A DNA stretch of 64,000 nt from Colocasia esculenta (taxonomy: Eukaryota > Streptophyta > Magnoliopsida > Alismatales > Araceae), in contig CM024760.1 of NCBI GenBank assembly GCA_014218235.1, positions 67,768,961 to 67,832,960 on the forward strand. Reading direction: 5' to 3'. This document shows, in pieces, positions 44,307 to 54,382 of the stretch. Both the position numbers and the translations under genes were made by a program. The notes below the pieces were generated by a model, which saw only the letters and a list, made by a program, of their open reading frames with translations, ran no database searches and had not been told where the DNA came from. How positions within the stretch are numbered: the first letter of the stretch is position 1; each line of letters begins with the position of its first letter.

Positions 44307-45628
44307 TAGCATTGAGAAACTGAAAAGATATGCTGTAGATTATTGCTTATACTTATGCGTGAAATGTAAATTAGACGATATCATATATATTAATGCATAC
44401 AATGAAAGGAAATGCCAATAAGACATTTCTATATTAGAGATTCCTACAAGGAACTAGACCGTAGATGCCCCTATGGTAATGGTTCACCTATATGTAAATG
44501 ATCTATTGAATCCGTGGGCAACAGATTGAAATCCTGGAGGTAGACAAGTTCTACTAGTTAAGGTGGGAAGGACTTTCCCCGATTTTGCGCAAATACCATG
44601 ACTTCATCACTGCATTGCCTAGGTGATAAGTAAATGATAAATGACTACTGATCTCTATTATAGTGCGGGCTATGTCTTGGCAATTAAATGAAAAATGATC
44701 GCATGACTACACGACCAATATGCTACATGCTACATGCTATATGTCTACATGCCTACATGAACATTGTCTACACGATTACATGCTACATGTCAATGTGTTA
44801 AATGTCACATGAATTACATATGAACTTTTATGTAAAAGAATATCTACATGTTTAAGTGATCAATTGTTACATGACAACTATTGCATATTGCATAATGTAT
44901 CATAAGGTTTTCATTGAAATAGTTTACACGATTACATAACAATAAGTAGAAATCATGATGAAAATGATTGCATGTTATATGTAGGAACATGTTAATTCAA
45001 TGGTTAGAATATAAAATGTGGATTTTATGCATTACATGATATGCTTTATTTCCATGATAATTAGAAATGCTATGAAATGATTGTTTGCCAATTGACTTAG
45101 AACCATGCTAGTAGGAAAAGTATATGTTACCAATGAAGTGAATGATAATATACTACCATGTTTTCAAACCTATTATACTCTTAATATCTTGAACTGTCTT
45201 TCATGTGATTTGTTGAGTCTTGTAGACTCATACTTGCTTAACATTTTAGGAGAGCCAGAGGACACTCAGGAGTTAGTGCACATTGACTCGGAGCGAGAGG
45301 ACGTGGAGATTTAGTTTTGGTTGAGAGTTTGTGAGTGATCCATGTATGTGAGGAATAAAAGATGTATTTTATTTTATGCACTTGAACTTGTGATTTGTAA
45401 TAATGGTGGATAATGAATATCTCTCTTTTATGCACTAGACTTATATTTGAGTATAATGTTGATTTCAATCATTTAGTTCCATGTTCTGTTGCTTATTATT
45501 GGAATTAAATTGTCATTTGTGTATATCTCAACCTGTACCGTCAAATGTTGGATTTATTCCACTGTAATACCTCTGTTAGATCCAATGTGAGTTGGTATAA
45601 CTGTACTGGGTCTAAGAGGGGCATTACA
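44307..45628 (+). mobile_element. Chromovirus-type LTR fragment
   Basis: Ends GGGGCATTACA at 45628 and carries the hairpin module about 400 bp earlier, so the right border is good. Mid-part has many CTACATG words. No TG start or matching target duplication was found on the left, so that border (44307 is where gag stops) is uncertain. It sits between gag and the env-like frame of the Sirevirus-type remains. Confidence 0.55.
45214..45255 (+). promoter_or_regulatory. Conserved LTR hairpin, variant arms
   Basis: Arms TGAGTC (45214-45219) and GACTCA (45225-45230), 6 bp perfect, loop TTGTA, then ATTTTAGGAGAG. Compared with TGAGC/GCTCA in the other LTRs, both arms gained a matching base pair, which suggests the pairing is under selection. 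Confidence 0.55.
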
Positions 45629-48600
45629 GTACAAGTTGAAAGATGGAAAATTTGATATAAACCAGTTGAATGCATTCAATAGAATTCTTCATTTCATAGT
45701 CTGCCAGATTCTAGTGCCAAGGAGCGCGACCTTCTCAACCTGCCCAAAAGCAGATTCAGACATGATGTTTTGGGCCATCCAGAATCAGGACATTAATATG
45801 GCACAAGTTATAATTGAGAGAATGAAATTTGATGCAGAGATGATATGGAATAGGAAGAACAAGTTGCCTGTATCACTACCCTATGACCATTTGCTGACAA
45901 GGATTTTCAAGGATTATGGCATTGAGTTGAAGGGAGATGTGATGGAGAAAATGGGCAGCCTATACAGTCCAGGAACCTTAAGAAGAGTAGCTTCTCCTTA
46001 GTGGGAAGTGTGTGGACGAAGACCTCTATGGCCGAAGGAGAAGCTATAATTGGTGAAGCTCCTAAAGCTCAACTTGTTCAGGAGGAAGAGGCTGAAGCTG
46101 CGGTCAGAATTGAAGAACCTCCTGCTAAGAGGATTAAGGATATTGCGCCAGCACACATTGAGCCCATTGGGCCATCAACTCAAATGCAGATCCCCTCTAC
46201 AGTCCCTGCTCCAATATTTGAAGAAGTTGTTGAGACTGTTGCTCATACTGACGGGGAGCAGAAGGAAACTATCTTGGAAGACATTCCCTCAATTCCTGCT
46301 ACAGAAGTTAGAGTGGAAGTTGGCTAGGTAGAAGTTGTTCCAGAAGTGATGGCAATAGGCCACACAGAAGATATCCAGATGGAAGAAGCTTCAGCTCAGG
46401 GGGGAGCATGCTATTCAGGGGGAGCCTACAGCCAGTGTTGCTACTGATCAATTTAAGGAAGGCGTAGTGGAGAGCACCTCAAGTGATGATGCTGATATTG
46501 AGCCAGCTGTCGGCTCAGGAAAGAAAAGGAAAGGTGTTGCATCCAAAACTTCATTGCTTACCAAGAAGGCACACCGAAGATCCAAGAAGAAGAAAATTCT
46601 TGTGCACCTAAAGCTTGTTATTGAACGATTAAATGCACAAGGGGAGATTCTATGCTCTGTGTAGTATGATATTTCCTCTATTTTTATTAGTCAGAACACT
46701 GGAAAAAATAAGATTGGAGCAATTAAAGCTGAGGTCCAAGGAATGAAATGTGAGTTGGGGAGCTTAAAGAAGCTAGTGACAGATCTTTCTGATTTTGTGA
46801 AGGGGCACTTGTCCACTCCTGCCCCTCTTGCTCCCACTTAACCCATATCAGCAGCACCTACATTTCGGCCATCAGGGCCAATTTCTAAAGAGGAATCAGG
46901 GCCACCAGGGCCAACAGTTAAGGAGTCAGGGCCATCTATGGAAGAGTCTGGGCCATTAGGGCCATTTGCTGAAGCAATTATCTGGCCAACAGGGCCTTCT
47001 GAAGAGGAATCAGGGCCTCTAGGGCCATCTATGGGAGAGTCAGGGCCATCAGGGCCAGTGGAGTCAGAGGTAGAGAAAGTTAGAACTCAAGAACCTGTAG
47101 AAGCTAATGTTGTGCCCCTAGTGACTCTTGCTTCTTCTCCTCTTCGGACTCCAACCCCTTCTTCTTCTCCACCTTCCTCTTCCACTGCCCCTCCAGCACC
47201 TGAGACCTTCAAAGAACCCCTTCCCAGACATATCTCCTCTCCTACACTGTTTCCTACTACCTCCACCTCTTCCCCTATCTCCTCTACTACTATTCCTCCT
47301 CCTCCCATTTTTGAGCATCCTCCAGCATCATCTACCTCTGCTGGTCCCTTCTCTACAAGTCCATCATCTTCTGGACCATCCGCACCACCTCCTCCTACTT
47401 CTTTCTCTTCTCTTCATCCACCAACTCCTCACTCCTTCATCACTCTCATTCCGGAGAGTGCTCGTGTTCAAGGGCACATCATTCAAGACATTAAAAATGA
47501 GTTTGATGAAGCAATTCTTCGCTCAATCCTGGTCGTTGGCACTCATGTTCATAGGATAGGCTCTTCTAGTCCTGCTCCCAATAAGAGGAAAGTCTCTAAA
47601 GATCTTGCTCTCTCCTCTGAACCTCCTTTTCCTCCTCTTTGGTTCTCTCTTTCTGTTGAAAATAGAAGGAGATTTCTATATTGTGAATATTTACAGAAAT
47701 GTACATTTGCTGTTATTTTTGGCCTCCCTCACCTCATTGTCACCGAACACCTCACAATTGTTCTTCCTCTTTCTCCCTTATCAAAAGTTGATCAGTCCAA
47801 AATCTTCTCCATGGTTGAGTCTAAGACTGAAGACCAGTGGTCTCGGGACCATCAATCTCTATACTAGAAGTTTCTGCTTGCCAGATCTTATAGGTTTCCA
47901 CCCAGGCCACCCACTTATACTATCTGAGTGGTTTGTCATCCATCACAAAAATACCTGGGGTTCGTTCATCCAGAAAGAAATCAAGCTGGTCAGGCATTTC
48001 CAGATGTTTAATGATTATCGGTTTCTACATAAATTGCCAAAAATTCAGCTTGGGCAGTTCAGGGTAGCCATTATAGAATTCTGAACTAAAAAACCTATCA
48101 ACACTTCCATTCAAGTGGATTTTGCTACCTTGAAAATCCCAGATATTATTTTCCTCCCTAAGCTTCACTCCTTGGTCATGGATTCCGCAGTTGGTCCCAT
48201 TATTTTTGAATGATTTGCCAGAGTTATGGGCAGAATCACAGTTCAGCAATGAGCTCCTCTTGCTTTCCATAGATTTTTGTTCAGAGAATATCATAAGGGC
48301 TATATCCAGTCAGATGTGCTTTCTCCCCTCCTGTTTGAGTGTGAAAGACACTCTCCTTCTGATTGAGAAAAACATTATCACCACTCTGCTCAGCAGCTGG
48401 TCAACCTGAACATTTCCTTGTTTAATTCCGGAAAACCTTCTATTTCTGTTGAAGAATTTTTGGATCTCAACTCAATCAATCTAGTTCAAGAACCTTTTGC
48501 CATTTAAGTTAAGAGGTACAAAGTTTTTGTATCTTTGAAGATGGATCTGTAGTAGCAGAAGATTTTCTACCCGATATCCATTGACAAGTTTCTACAATAT

Positions 48601-48840
48601 GCTAGTTTTGAAACCTCCAGCTCCTACCTGAACTCTTGGAAAAGAGGAGTATACCAATTTCCTTGAAGCTCAGAGGCAACTCCACATCCAGAGAATGGTT
48701 CCTGATATGGGGCCTTCCGACACTATGTCTTGGGGTGCTTTTAAAAACTATTTTGAAGAGCTGGAACTCCAGGCTTGCCCCATAATCACTCGCCATGCCG
48801 CCCTCTTGTCACCTGCCTTCTATATTTCTAAACCCCCTTG
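45629..48840 (+). pseudogene. Sirevirus env-like ORF (putative plant transposon protein domain), broken
   Basis: The first block (45629-46003) reads KDGKFDINQLNAFNRILHF and ADSDMMFWAIQNQDINMAQV, the domain known as 'putative plant transposon protein' found in the extra frame of Sireviruses. It continues after a frameshift (VGSVWTKTSMAEGEAIIGEA), then a Lys-rich segment (46467-46664), a SGP/GP repeat, a long Ser/Pro/Thr-rich region (47100-47450) and a C-terminal block to about 48840. TAG/TAA stops lie at 46662 and 46838. The N-terminal part is missing. In intact elements this frame lies after pol. Its function is not established. Confidence 0.7.
46866..47063 (+). repeat. Collagen-like SGP.GP coding repeats
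   Basis: Repeats of TCAGGGCCATCAGGGCCA type encode ESGP-x-GP units, about nine of them, inside the env-like frame. Confidence 0.85.
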
Positions 48841-48926
48841 AATAATAGAAAATATTGTCTTTGCTCCCATTTCTCTTTGTCCTCTATCTTCTTTCTTTGA
48901 ATCCTTTGTTTCTTTTTGCTTAATGA

Positions 48927-49042
48927 CAAAAAGAGGGAGAACATATTCTCAAATACATTCTTAATTTTTTTTTATAAATCTATTTCAGCATTTCATACAC
49001 CTGTATATGTTTATGTTTTGTCATCACCAAAAAGGGTGAGAT
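48927..49042 (+). promoter_or_regulatory. Polypurine tracts ahead of the copia 3' LTR
   Basis: ACAAAAAGAGGGAGAACA at 48926 and a second one, CACCAAAAAGGGTGAGATTG, at 49025. Sireviruses commonly have such a pair; the second directly precedes the proposed LTR start. Confidence 0.6.
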
Positions 49043-49214
49043 TGATGATCAATCCATCTCCATATAATTTTATTCATTATATGCAATTTTTGGTGATTAA
49101 CAAAATCTCAATAAGTATTTTCTAACAACCTTCTCTGATGTTTATCCATAGGAAATAATTCAAGCAAAATCTATAAGTTATCGTCACACACTTATTTAAA
49201 GTTCAGAGCATGCA

Positions 49215-49735
49215 TTTCTTCTAAGTACACAACGATTTCATAAGTAAAACAACGATTTCCATCGCAACATCGATTTGTCTTTACTTAAACAATGATTTGA
49301 TCGCAACAACGATTTGCCTTTACTTAAATAATGATTTGATCGCAACAATGATTTACCTTTACTTAAACAACATTTTGATCACAACAACGATTTGTCTTTA
49401 CTTAAACAACGATTTGATCGCAACAACGATTTGCCTTTACTTAAATAACGATTTGATCGCAAACAACGATTCACTTTGACTTAAAGAACGATTTTGTCGT
49501 AAACAACGATTCCCGTTCACTTAAAGAATGATTTGATCACAAACAACGATTTTCTTTGACTTAAAGAACGATTTGGTCACAACAACGATTTGTTCTCAGT
49601 AAAACAACGATTTCAAGATCAATTTCACTCAAACAACGATTTCACTCTTACAACTATTTCGTTTCACTTAGACAACGATTTCGTCTCACAATGATTTCCT
49701 TTTACTTGAACATCGATTTCACGTCATTAATACAT
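49215..49735. repeat. AACGATTT array upstream of the copia TATA box
   Basis: About 20 copies of ACAACGATTT or close variants. In the regular part the unit is about 40 bp: AACGATTTGATCGCAACAACG followed by a TTTGCCTTTACTTAA piece. Confidence 0.9.
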
Positions 49736-49856
49736 AGAATATATTAACTTCGATCTGATACAACATAGATTACAATTCTTCATAATCTATTTCATCGATT
49801 TGACGTAAGCATCATCTCTGTCTTTACAGAATGTCTTTTAAGCATCATCTCTATAC

Positions 49857-49865
49857 CTATAAAAG
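49857..49865 (+). promoter_or_regulatory. TATA box in the copia 3' LTR
   Basis: CTATAAAAG, about 125 bases after the end of the repeat array and 815 from the LTR start. Confidence 0.6.
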
Positions 49866-51082
49866 TTAGGCTACCTTCGAATAGTCTTCTTAACAAAATG
49901 TCATTCCACATAATCTTTAAATATACATATAATTTCAAATCTCTGTGAATTTCAAAGGCTTCCCGCGCATCATACTGTATCCCGTGTGACCTCTATCATT
50001 TATCCAGTACAATTTATCTTTGCTTACATCACAGTATCTCACATTGTCTTGCTTTATATGATGATAGAATAACATTTCCTTTCTTGCATGTCTTCATACT
50101 GCACGACTACTAATGTTGACTAACAGTCTACAGAAAAAGGAGTTGTCTATGTGTTAGCATTTATTGTATGCAGGACTTTTGTAGTAGAGCATGTCAAAGA
50201 TGAACTTGTTAACCCATCAAGAAGATAGAAGATTCAGACAATCTTTCCTTGTAGATGTAAGGGTCAATCCTAGGATTAATGGCTGCAGGCTCACCTACTC
50301 TACACTTCAGACCAGTCTATCTAATGTGCATGAAGATTCTGAGACAACGGATACTTCAACGGACATTGCAACGGTCAAAATACTTCAACATGATAAATAC
50401 AAGACTAGGACTCCATGAAGAACAGTTCGAACACTCATCTTTCAAAGTTAAAAATCCCAGTCGTTTGAAGAGCTTGCTTGCTCATTCCAACCTTCAAAAA
50501 GCTCTTAGCTCTCTATAGTCATTTGTTTAGTTTTTCTTGAGAGCTTGTGTAGTTCTAAGAGACCTCTTCATTGCAAATCTGTGTCTCTTGGACATTGCCT
50601 CAGATAAAGCAAATTTCTATGAGCTTGGTCTAGGGGCCATTCATTTCTTACTCATTATTCTGAGTGTTCCTCTTCGGGCTGTGAAGAGAAGATTTGTTGC
50701 ATCAGGTGTTGCTTTGTTCCTCTTCTGGTAGAGAAGAGAAGGCCAGTTATTGATGGAGTGTCCATAAGGGAGACTGTAGCCTTGTTTAGTGGAATCCCAA
50801 GTTGTTGCTTGGGGACTGGACTTATGACTCCTTAGGATAGAAGATCTGAAGCAGGATAAAAATTCCTGTTGTTTGTGTGCTTGCTTGTCTATCTCCATTC
50901 TACACTAACTCTAACATTCAAATTCAGTGTTTTCTATCTAGTATTTTATTTACAGGTATTAGTCACAATGATTTTTAGAAACTCATGCACCCCCCCCCTC
51001 TGGGCTTGCCATCTGGGCAACACAAGTAACATTGCTAGCCGCCGAGTTAATCTAACTTGATTAATAGTTTGTGTCACAGGAC

Positions 51083-52650
51083 ATGCCCCTACGTAGACGC
51101 AGACAGGTTAGAGAGATGATGGAGCATCAAGACGTCGTGCCATACGAGTCGGTTGCAGCCGAGCACACACCAGAAGATGCTCAGCCTCAGCATGTTGACC
51201 AGCAAGGTCTTACGTTGCAGTAGGGAGCACAGCAGCAGTGGTGCCCACCCCGCCACTGCCAAAGGTTATGGAGTAGTGGCAGAGGACAATGTTCCAGGCT
51301 CCGTGGCAGTATCAACAGATGCCAGTAGGAGGTCAGCAGTTTGCAAGGATGGCAGCAGAAGAGCAGCCCCTAAGGACTACGCAGGCAGTACACGTTTAGC
51401 CAGAGGTACCACCACTGGTACAGCAGCAAACTTCAGTAGTGGTAGTAGCACCTGAGGACCGTACATCACTTCTGGAGAGGTTTCTCTGTCTTTGGCCTCC
51501 GACCTTTTACGGAGACTATGATTCAGACCCAGCAGAGAGTTGGGTCCATGAGCTCGAGCATACTTTTGAGACCATGGACTATGTATAGCAGGATCAGGTA
51601 CGACTGGCAGTTTATCAGCTGAAGGGGTTAGCCCACAAGTGGTGTAGGACAATGACGCAGACCAATTTTCAGGGCAAGAGGCTGGACCAGATAGCTTGGG
51701 AGCAGTTTCTAGAGGTCTTTCACGGCTAGTACTCCCATGACTACGCATGTCGTGAGAGGAGGGACCAGTTTTATGAGTTGTCGTAGGGAGAGCAGGTTAT
51801 GGCGCAGTACCACCAGAGGTTTGTGCAACTTTTATGACATGTCCCTCACATGGCTACTATTGAGCAGGCTCGTACTTAGCAGTTCATTAGTGGGTTACGA
51901 TCGAAGTTGGGGTGGGTCATGGCTGGCCACCTTTGTGACACCTTGGCGTTAGCAGTGGCTAGAGCTATCGCCATGTAGAGGGAGTCTTGTTTCCAGCCAC
52001 TATCAGGGAGGGGGTTCGGTGAGGTCTACCCCGTACCAGCATCCTTCGGGGAGTCGAAAGATTGTGTAATCTTCTTCCTTATCCGGCATAGGCGACACTG
52101 GTCTGAGCTCGAAGCTGAAGAAGCTGATCATACGAGGGGGTAGGAGACGCCACCACCCACAGCACTAATTTCAACCAGAGCCTGTGGAGTAGTCAGTGCA
52201 ACAGGGTGCAGGGCAGAGTCAGCAAGGCATGTGTTGTTTTCACTTTGGGCAGCCGGGTCACCTCAGGCAGGAGTGTCCATTGAGATAGGGGCAGTAGCAG
52301 TTAACACCTCCATAGTACTCATAGCAGGCACCGTAGACTCAGTAACATCAGCAAGCGCAGCATCAGCAACAGCACCAGGGGTAGTTCCAGCCACCTCACT
52401 AGTGCCACCAGTACCAGCAGCCAACCACACATTGTTTAATTTAGAGGAGTTATTTGGTTCCCTTACTGAGTTTGCTCTGGAGCGGACCTGTGACATAGTT
52501 GTTGAGCTTCTGACGGGTGACTACGTTGGTACTCTTGGTTACCTGGAGGGTGTCACCGTCGAGGTACAGGGCCACCTTCTACCAGCTAGATTGTTTGCCT
52601 TACAGATCCACAACTTTGATGCCATCCTTGGCATGGATTGGTTGGAGGCA
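51083..52650 (+). pseudogene. Chromovirus B gag and start of protease
   Basis: ATG at 51083 (MPLRRRRQVREMMEHQD). The gag core (51440-51980, one frame) has PAESWVHELEHTFETMDYV and then LAVYQLKGLAHKWC. A zinc knuckle CFHFGQPGHLRQEC is at about 52232-52275. Protease begins with VEVQGHLLPARLFALQ and ends at FDAILGMDWLEA, where the solo LTR inserts. Within 51440-51980 the stops are TAG at 51586, 51727, 51784, 51877 and 51976 and TGA at about 51835; the TAGs sit where CAG/Gln is expected. A second cluster of TAGs is at 52285-52350. Confidence 0.85.
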
Positions 52651-53640
52651 TGAAGGATCGAAATGAATGTGTGGAAGAGATCTAGAAGGGGGGGATGAAT
52701 AGATCTTAGCCACTTTTGCGGAAGCTTAAGTAATTTGAAAACTATTTAGAATCAGAGGCAATGTTATCAGTGAAAAACTACAGATCTGATTAGATTTGAG
52801 TGAGTTGAAAAACTTAGATGTGAAGCAAGTTGATTAAGTGAATTAAAAACGGATCCTATGCAAGCATCTAGCGGATGAATCAATCAAACCACAGGAAGAC
52901 AAATGCACAAGGATTTTTTAGGTGGTTCGGAAATCACCCAAGTGATTCCTACATCCACCCCTCACAACCCGTGAGGCTTCACTAACACAACTGGGCTACA
53001 CACCCAAAGGAGCCTAACAACTCCAACACTTCAGAGCATACAACTCACACAACCTCTAGAGCAAGACTACTCTAGAAACACTGAGCAAGACTGCTCAAAC
53101 CAACCTTGAGCTTAACAACTCAAACTGAGCTCGACGGCTCACAACAAACTGAGCACAATGCTCACACTAAAACTTGCTAGACACCAACTTAAGACTTAGA
53201 TCCTCTAGCAACAGATCTAGTCGAAATTTGAGAACTCTAAAGAGAGTTATGCAGAAGCACTTGCATAATCTCAAAAGATATCTTAGAAGAACAGAAGAAG
53301 AGGTAAATTGTATTGAAAGGCTTCGTTCTTCAGTGTACTCCCTTGTAGAAGCTTGAATTGGGAAGGAACTTGTGAAGCTTGAAGTCCAAGTCGATGCTCT
53401 GCAATCTGAGAAGTTGGATCTTCCTCGAATTCTTCACCCAAGAAGTCTTCTACAGGATCTTCAGAGAAGTCTTCAGGAATCAAATTCCAATTCTCACACC
53501 TTGAATTGGTGGGAATTGGTCTTCTGGAAGCACTTGGAGAGCAGGGGAAGGAGACACGAGCTCTTCTTGGCCGCCAGGAGCTTCTTGGAGGCTCTTGGAG
53601 AGTTGGGTCCCTTCTCTCGTGAAGGCTGGCCAAAAAAGAC

Positions 53641-53650
53641 CTTTTATATC
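53641..53650 (-). promoter_or_regulatory. TATA box in the solo copia LTR
   Basis: GATATAAAAG on the minus strand, about 115 bases downstream (in LTR sense) of the array. Confidence 0.6.
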
Positions 53651-53764
53651 CTTAGGATTCCAAAGATACCCTTTGGGGTACAAGGGCACGCGTTCCTAGG
53701 AAGATTCTGATCACCCTAGAAGGACACGTGGCAGCCATCAACTTTAGGATGAAAAGTTTCCGTA

Positions 53765-54160
53765 GTGTGTCGACCTGCCCTGGTGGTAGTGTCGACACAC
53801 TGTCTAGAATATGTAAGAATTTGTTCTGGGAAGAAGGTCTCGTGTCGACCTGCTCTTGAGTGTGTCGACCTGCTGTCCCAAATCTGCAAACTGGTTGTTC
53901 TGGGAACTGGGTCTAGTGTCGACCTGCTCTGAGAGTGTGTCGACCTGCTGTCCCAATTCTTCAAACTAGCTGTTCTGGAAACGGGATCTAGTGTCGACCT
54001 GCTCTGAGAGTGTGTCGACCTGGGTAGGCTTGATTTCTGAAAAACTGCCACTCATGTCGACACACTCTTGACATGTGTCAACATAGTCTCAACATTTTTA
54101 TACATTTTGCCTTTAAATCTGTGTTGTTGTGTCGACACCATTGATGAGTGTGTCGACACA
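53765..54160. repeat. GTGTCGAC array in the solo copia LTR
   Basis: About twelve GTGTCGACC or GTGTCGACAC motifs. On the plus strand the spacers read TGTCCCAAATCTGC, GTTGTTCTGGGAA and GGGTCTA, close to TGTCCCAAAATTGC, GTGTTCTGGGAA and GTCTCTA at 25933-25973. The two arrays are therefore homologous. Confidence 0.9.
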
Positions 54161-54382
54161 TCTTTTGCATAAAAATGTGTGTACCTGAAAAATAAACACA
54201 TATATCATTAGTTAAATGATTTATCATGACCATAAATGATAAATGTGGTTTGAAAAATAATTTTTGAACATGAATTTCAGGTATGATGTTTTTTGACATG
54301 TTTCAATTAAATTGCTTTAAGAACACCTCTTGTCATCATCAAAATAGAAGGGAAATGATATGAATTTGCATTCAACCCAACA

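Larger units (their letters stand above)
49043..51022 (+). mobile_element. Sirevirus-type copia 3' LTR (borders proposed)
   Basis: Starts TGATGATCAATCC after the polypurine tract and ends near GGGCAACA at 51022, after a C-run and CTCTGGGC block that resembles other copia LTR ends here. It has a CGATTT array (49215-49735) and a TATA box (TATAAAAG, 49858). It does not match the 5' LTR at 31773-33085, so the two ends belong to different elements. Confidence 0.55.
52651..54382 (-). mobile_element. Solo copia (Sirevirus-type) LTR, 1.73 kb
   Basis: Flanked by a perfect 5-bp duplication AGGCA (52646-52650 and 54383-54387). On the minus strand it starts TGTTGGGTTGAATG and ends GATCCTTCA, like the LTR at 31773 (TGTTGGGTT ... 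CTTTCA). Removing it rejoins the protease frame (GMDWLEA with HSVLVDCQRKTVRF). It has a TATA box on the minus strand and an array on its upstream side. Confidence 0.92.

Noticed and set aside
47087..47559. Alternative frames rich in Leu/Pro or Gly/Glu opposite the env-like frame
   Set aside because: Shadows of the Ser/Pro/Thr-rich coding repeat.
49215..49735. Possible CRISPR or satellite array (AACGATTT)
   Set aside because: It lies inside a copia LTR upstream of a TATA box, the units decay gradually and it does not extend beyond the LTR.
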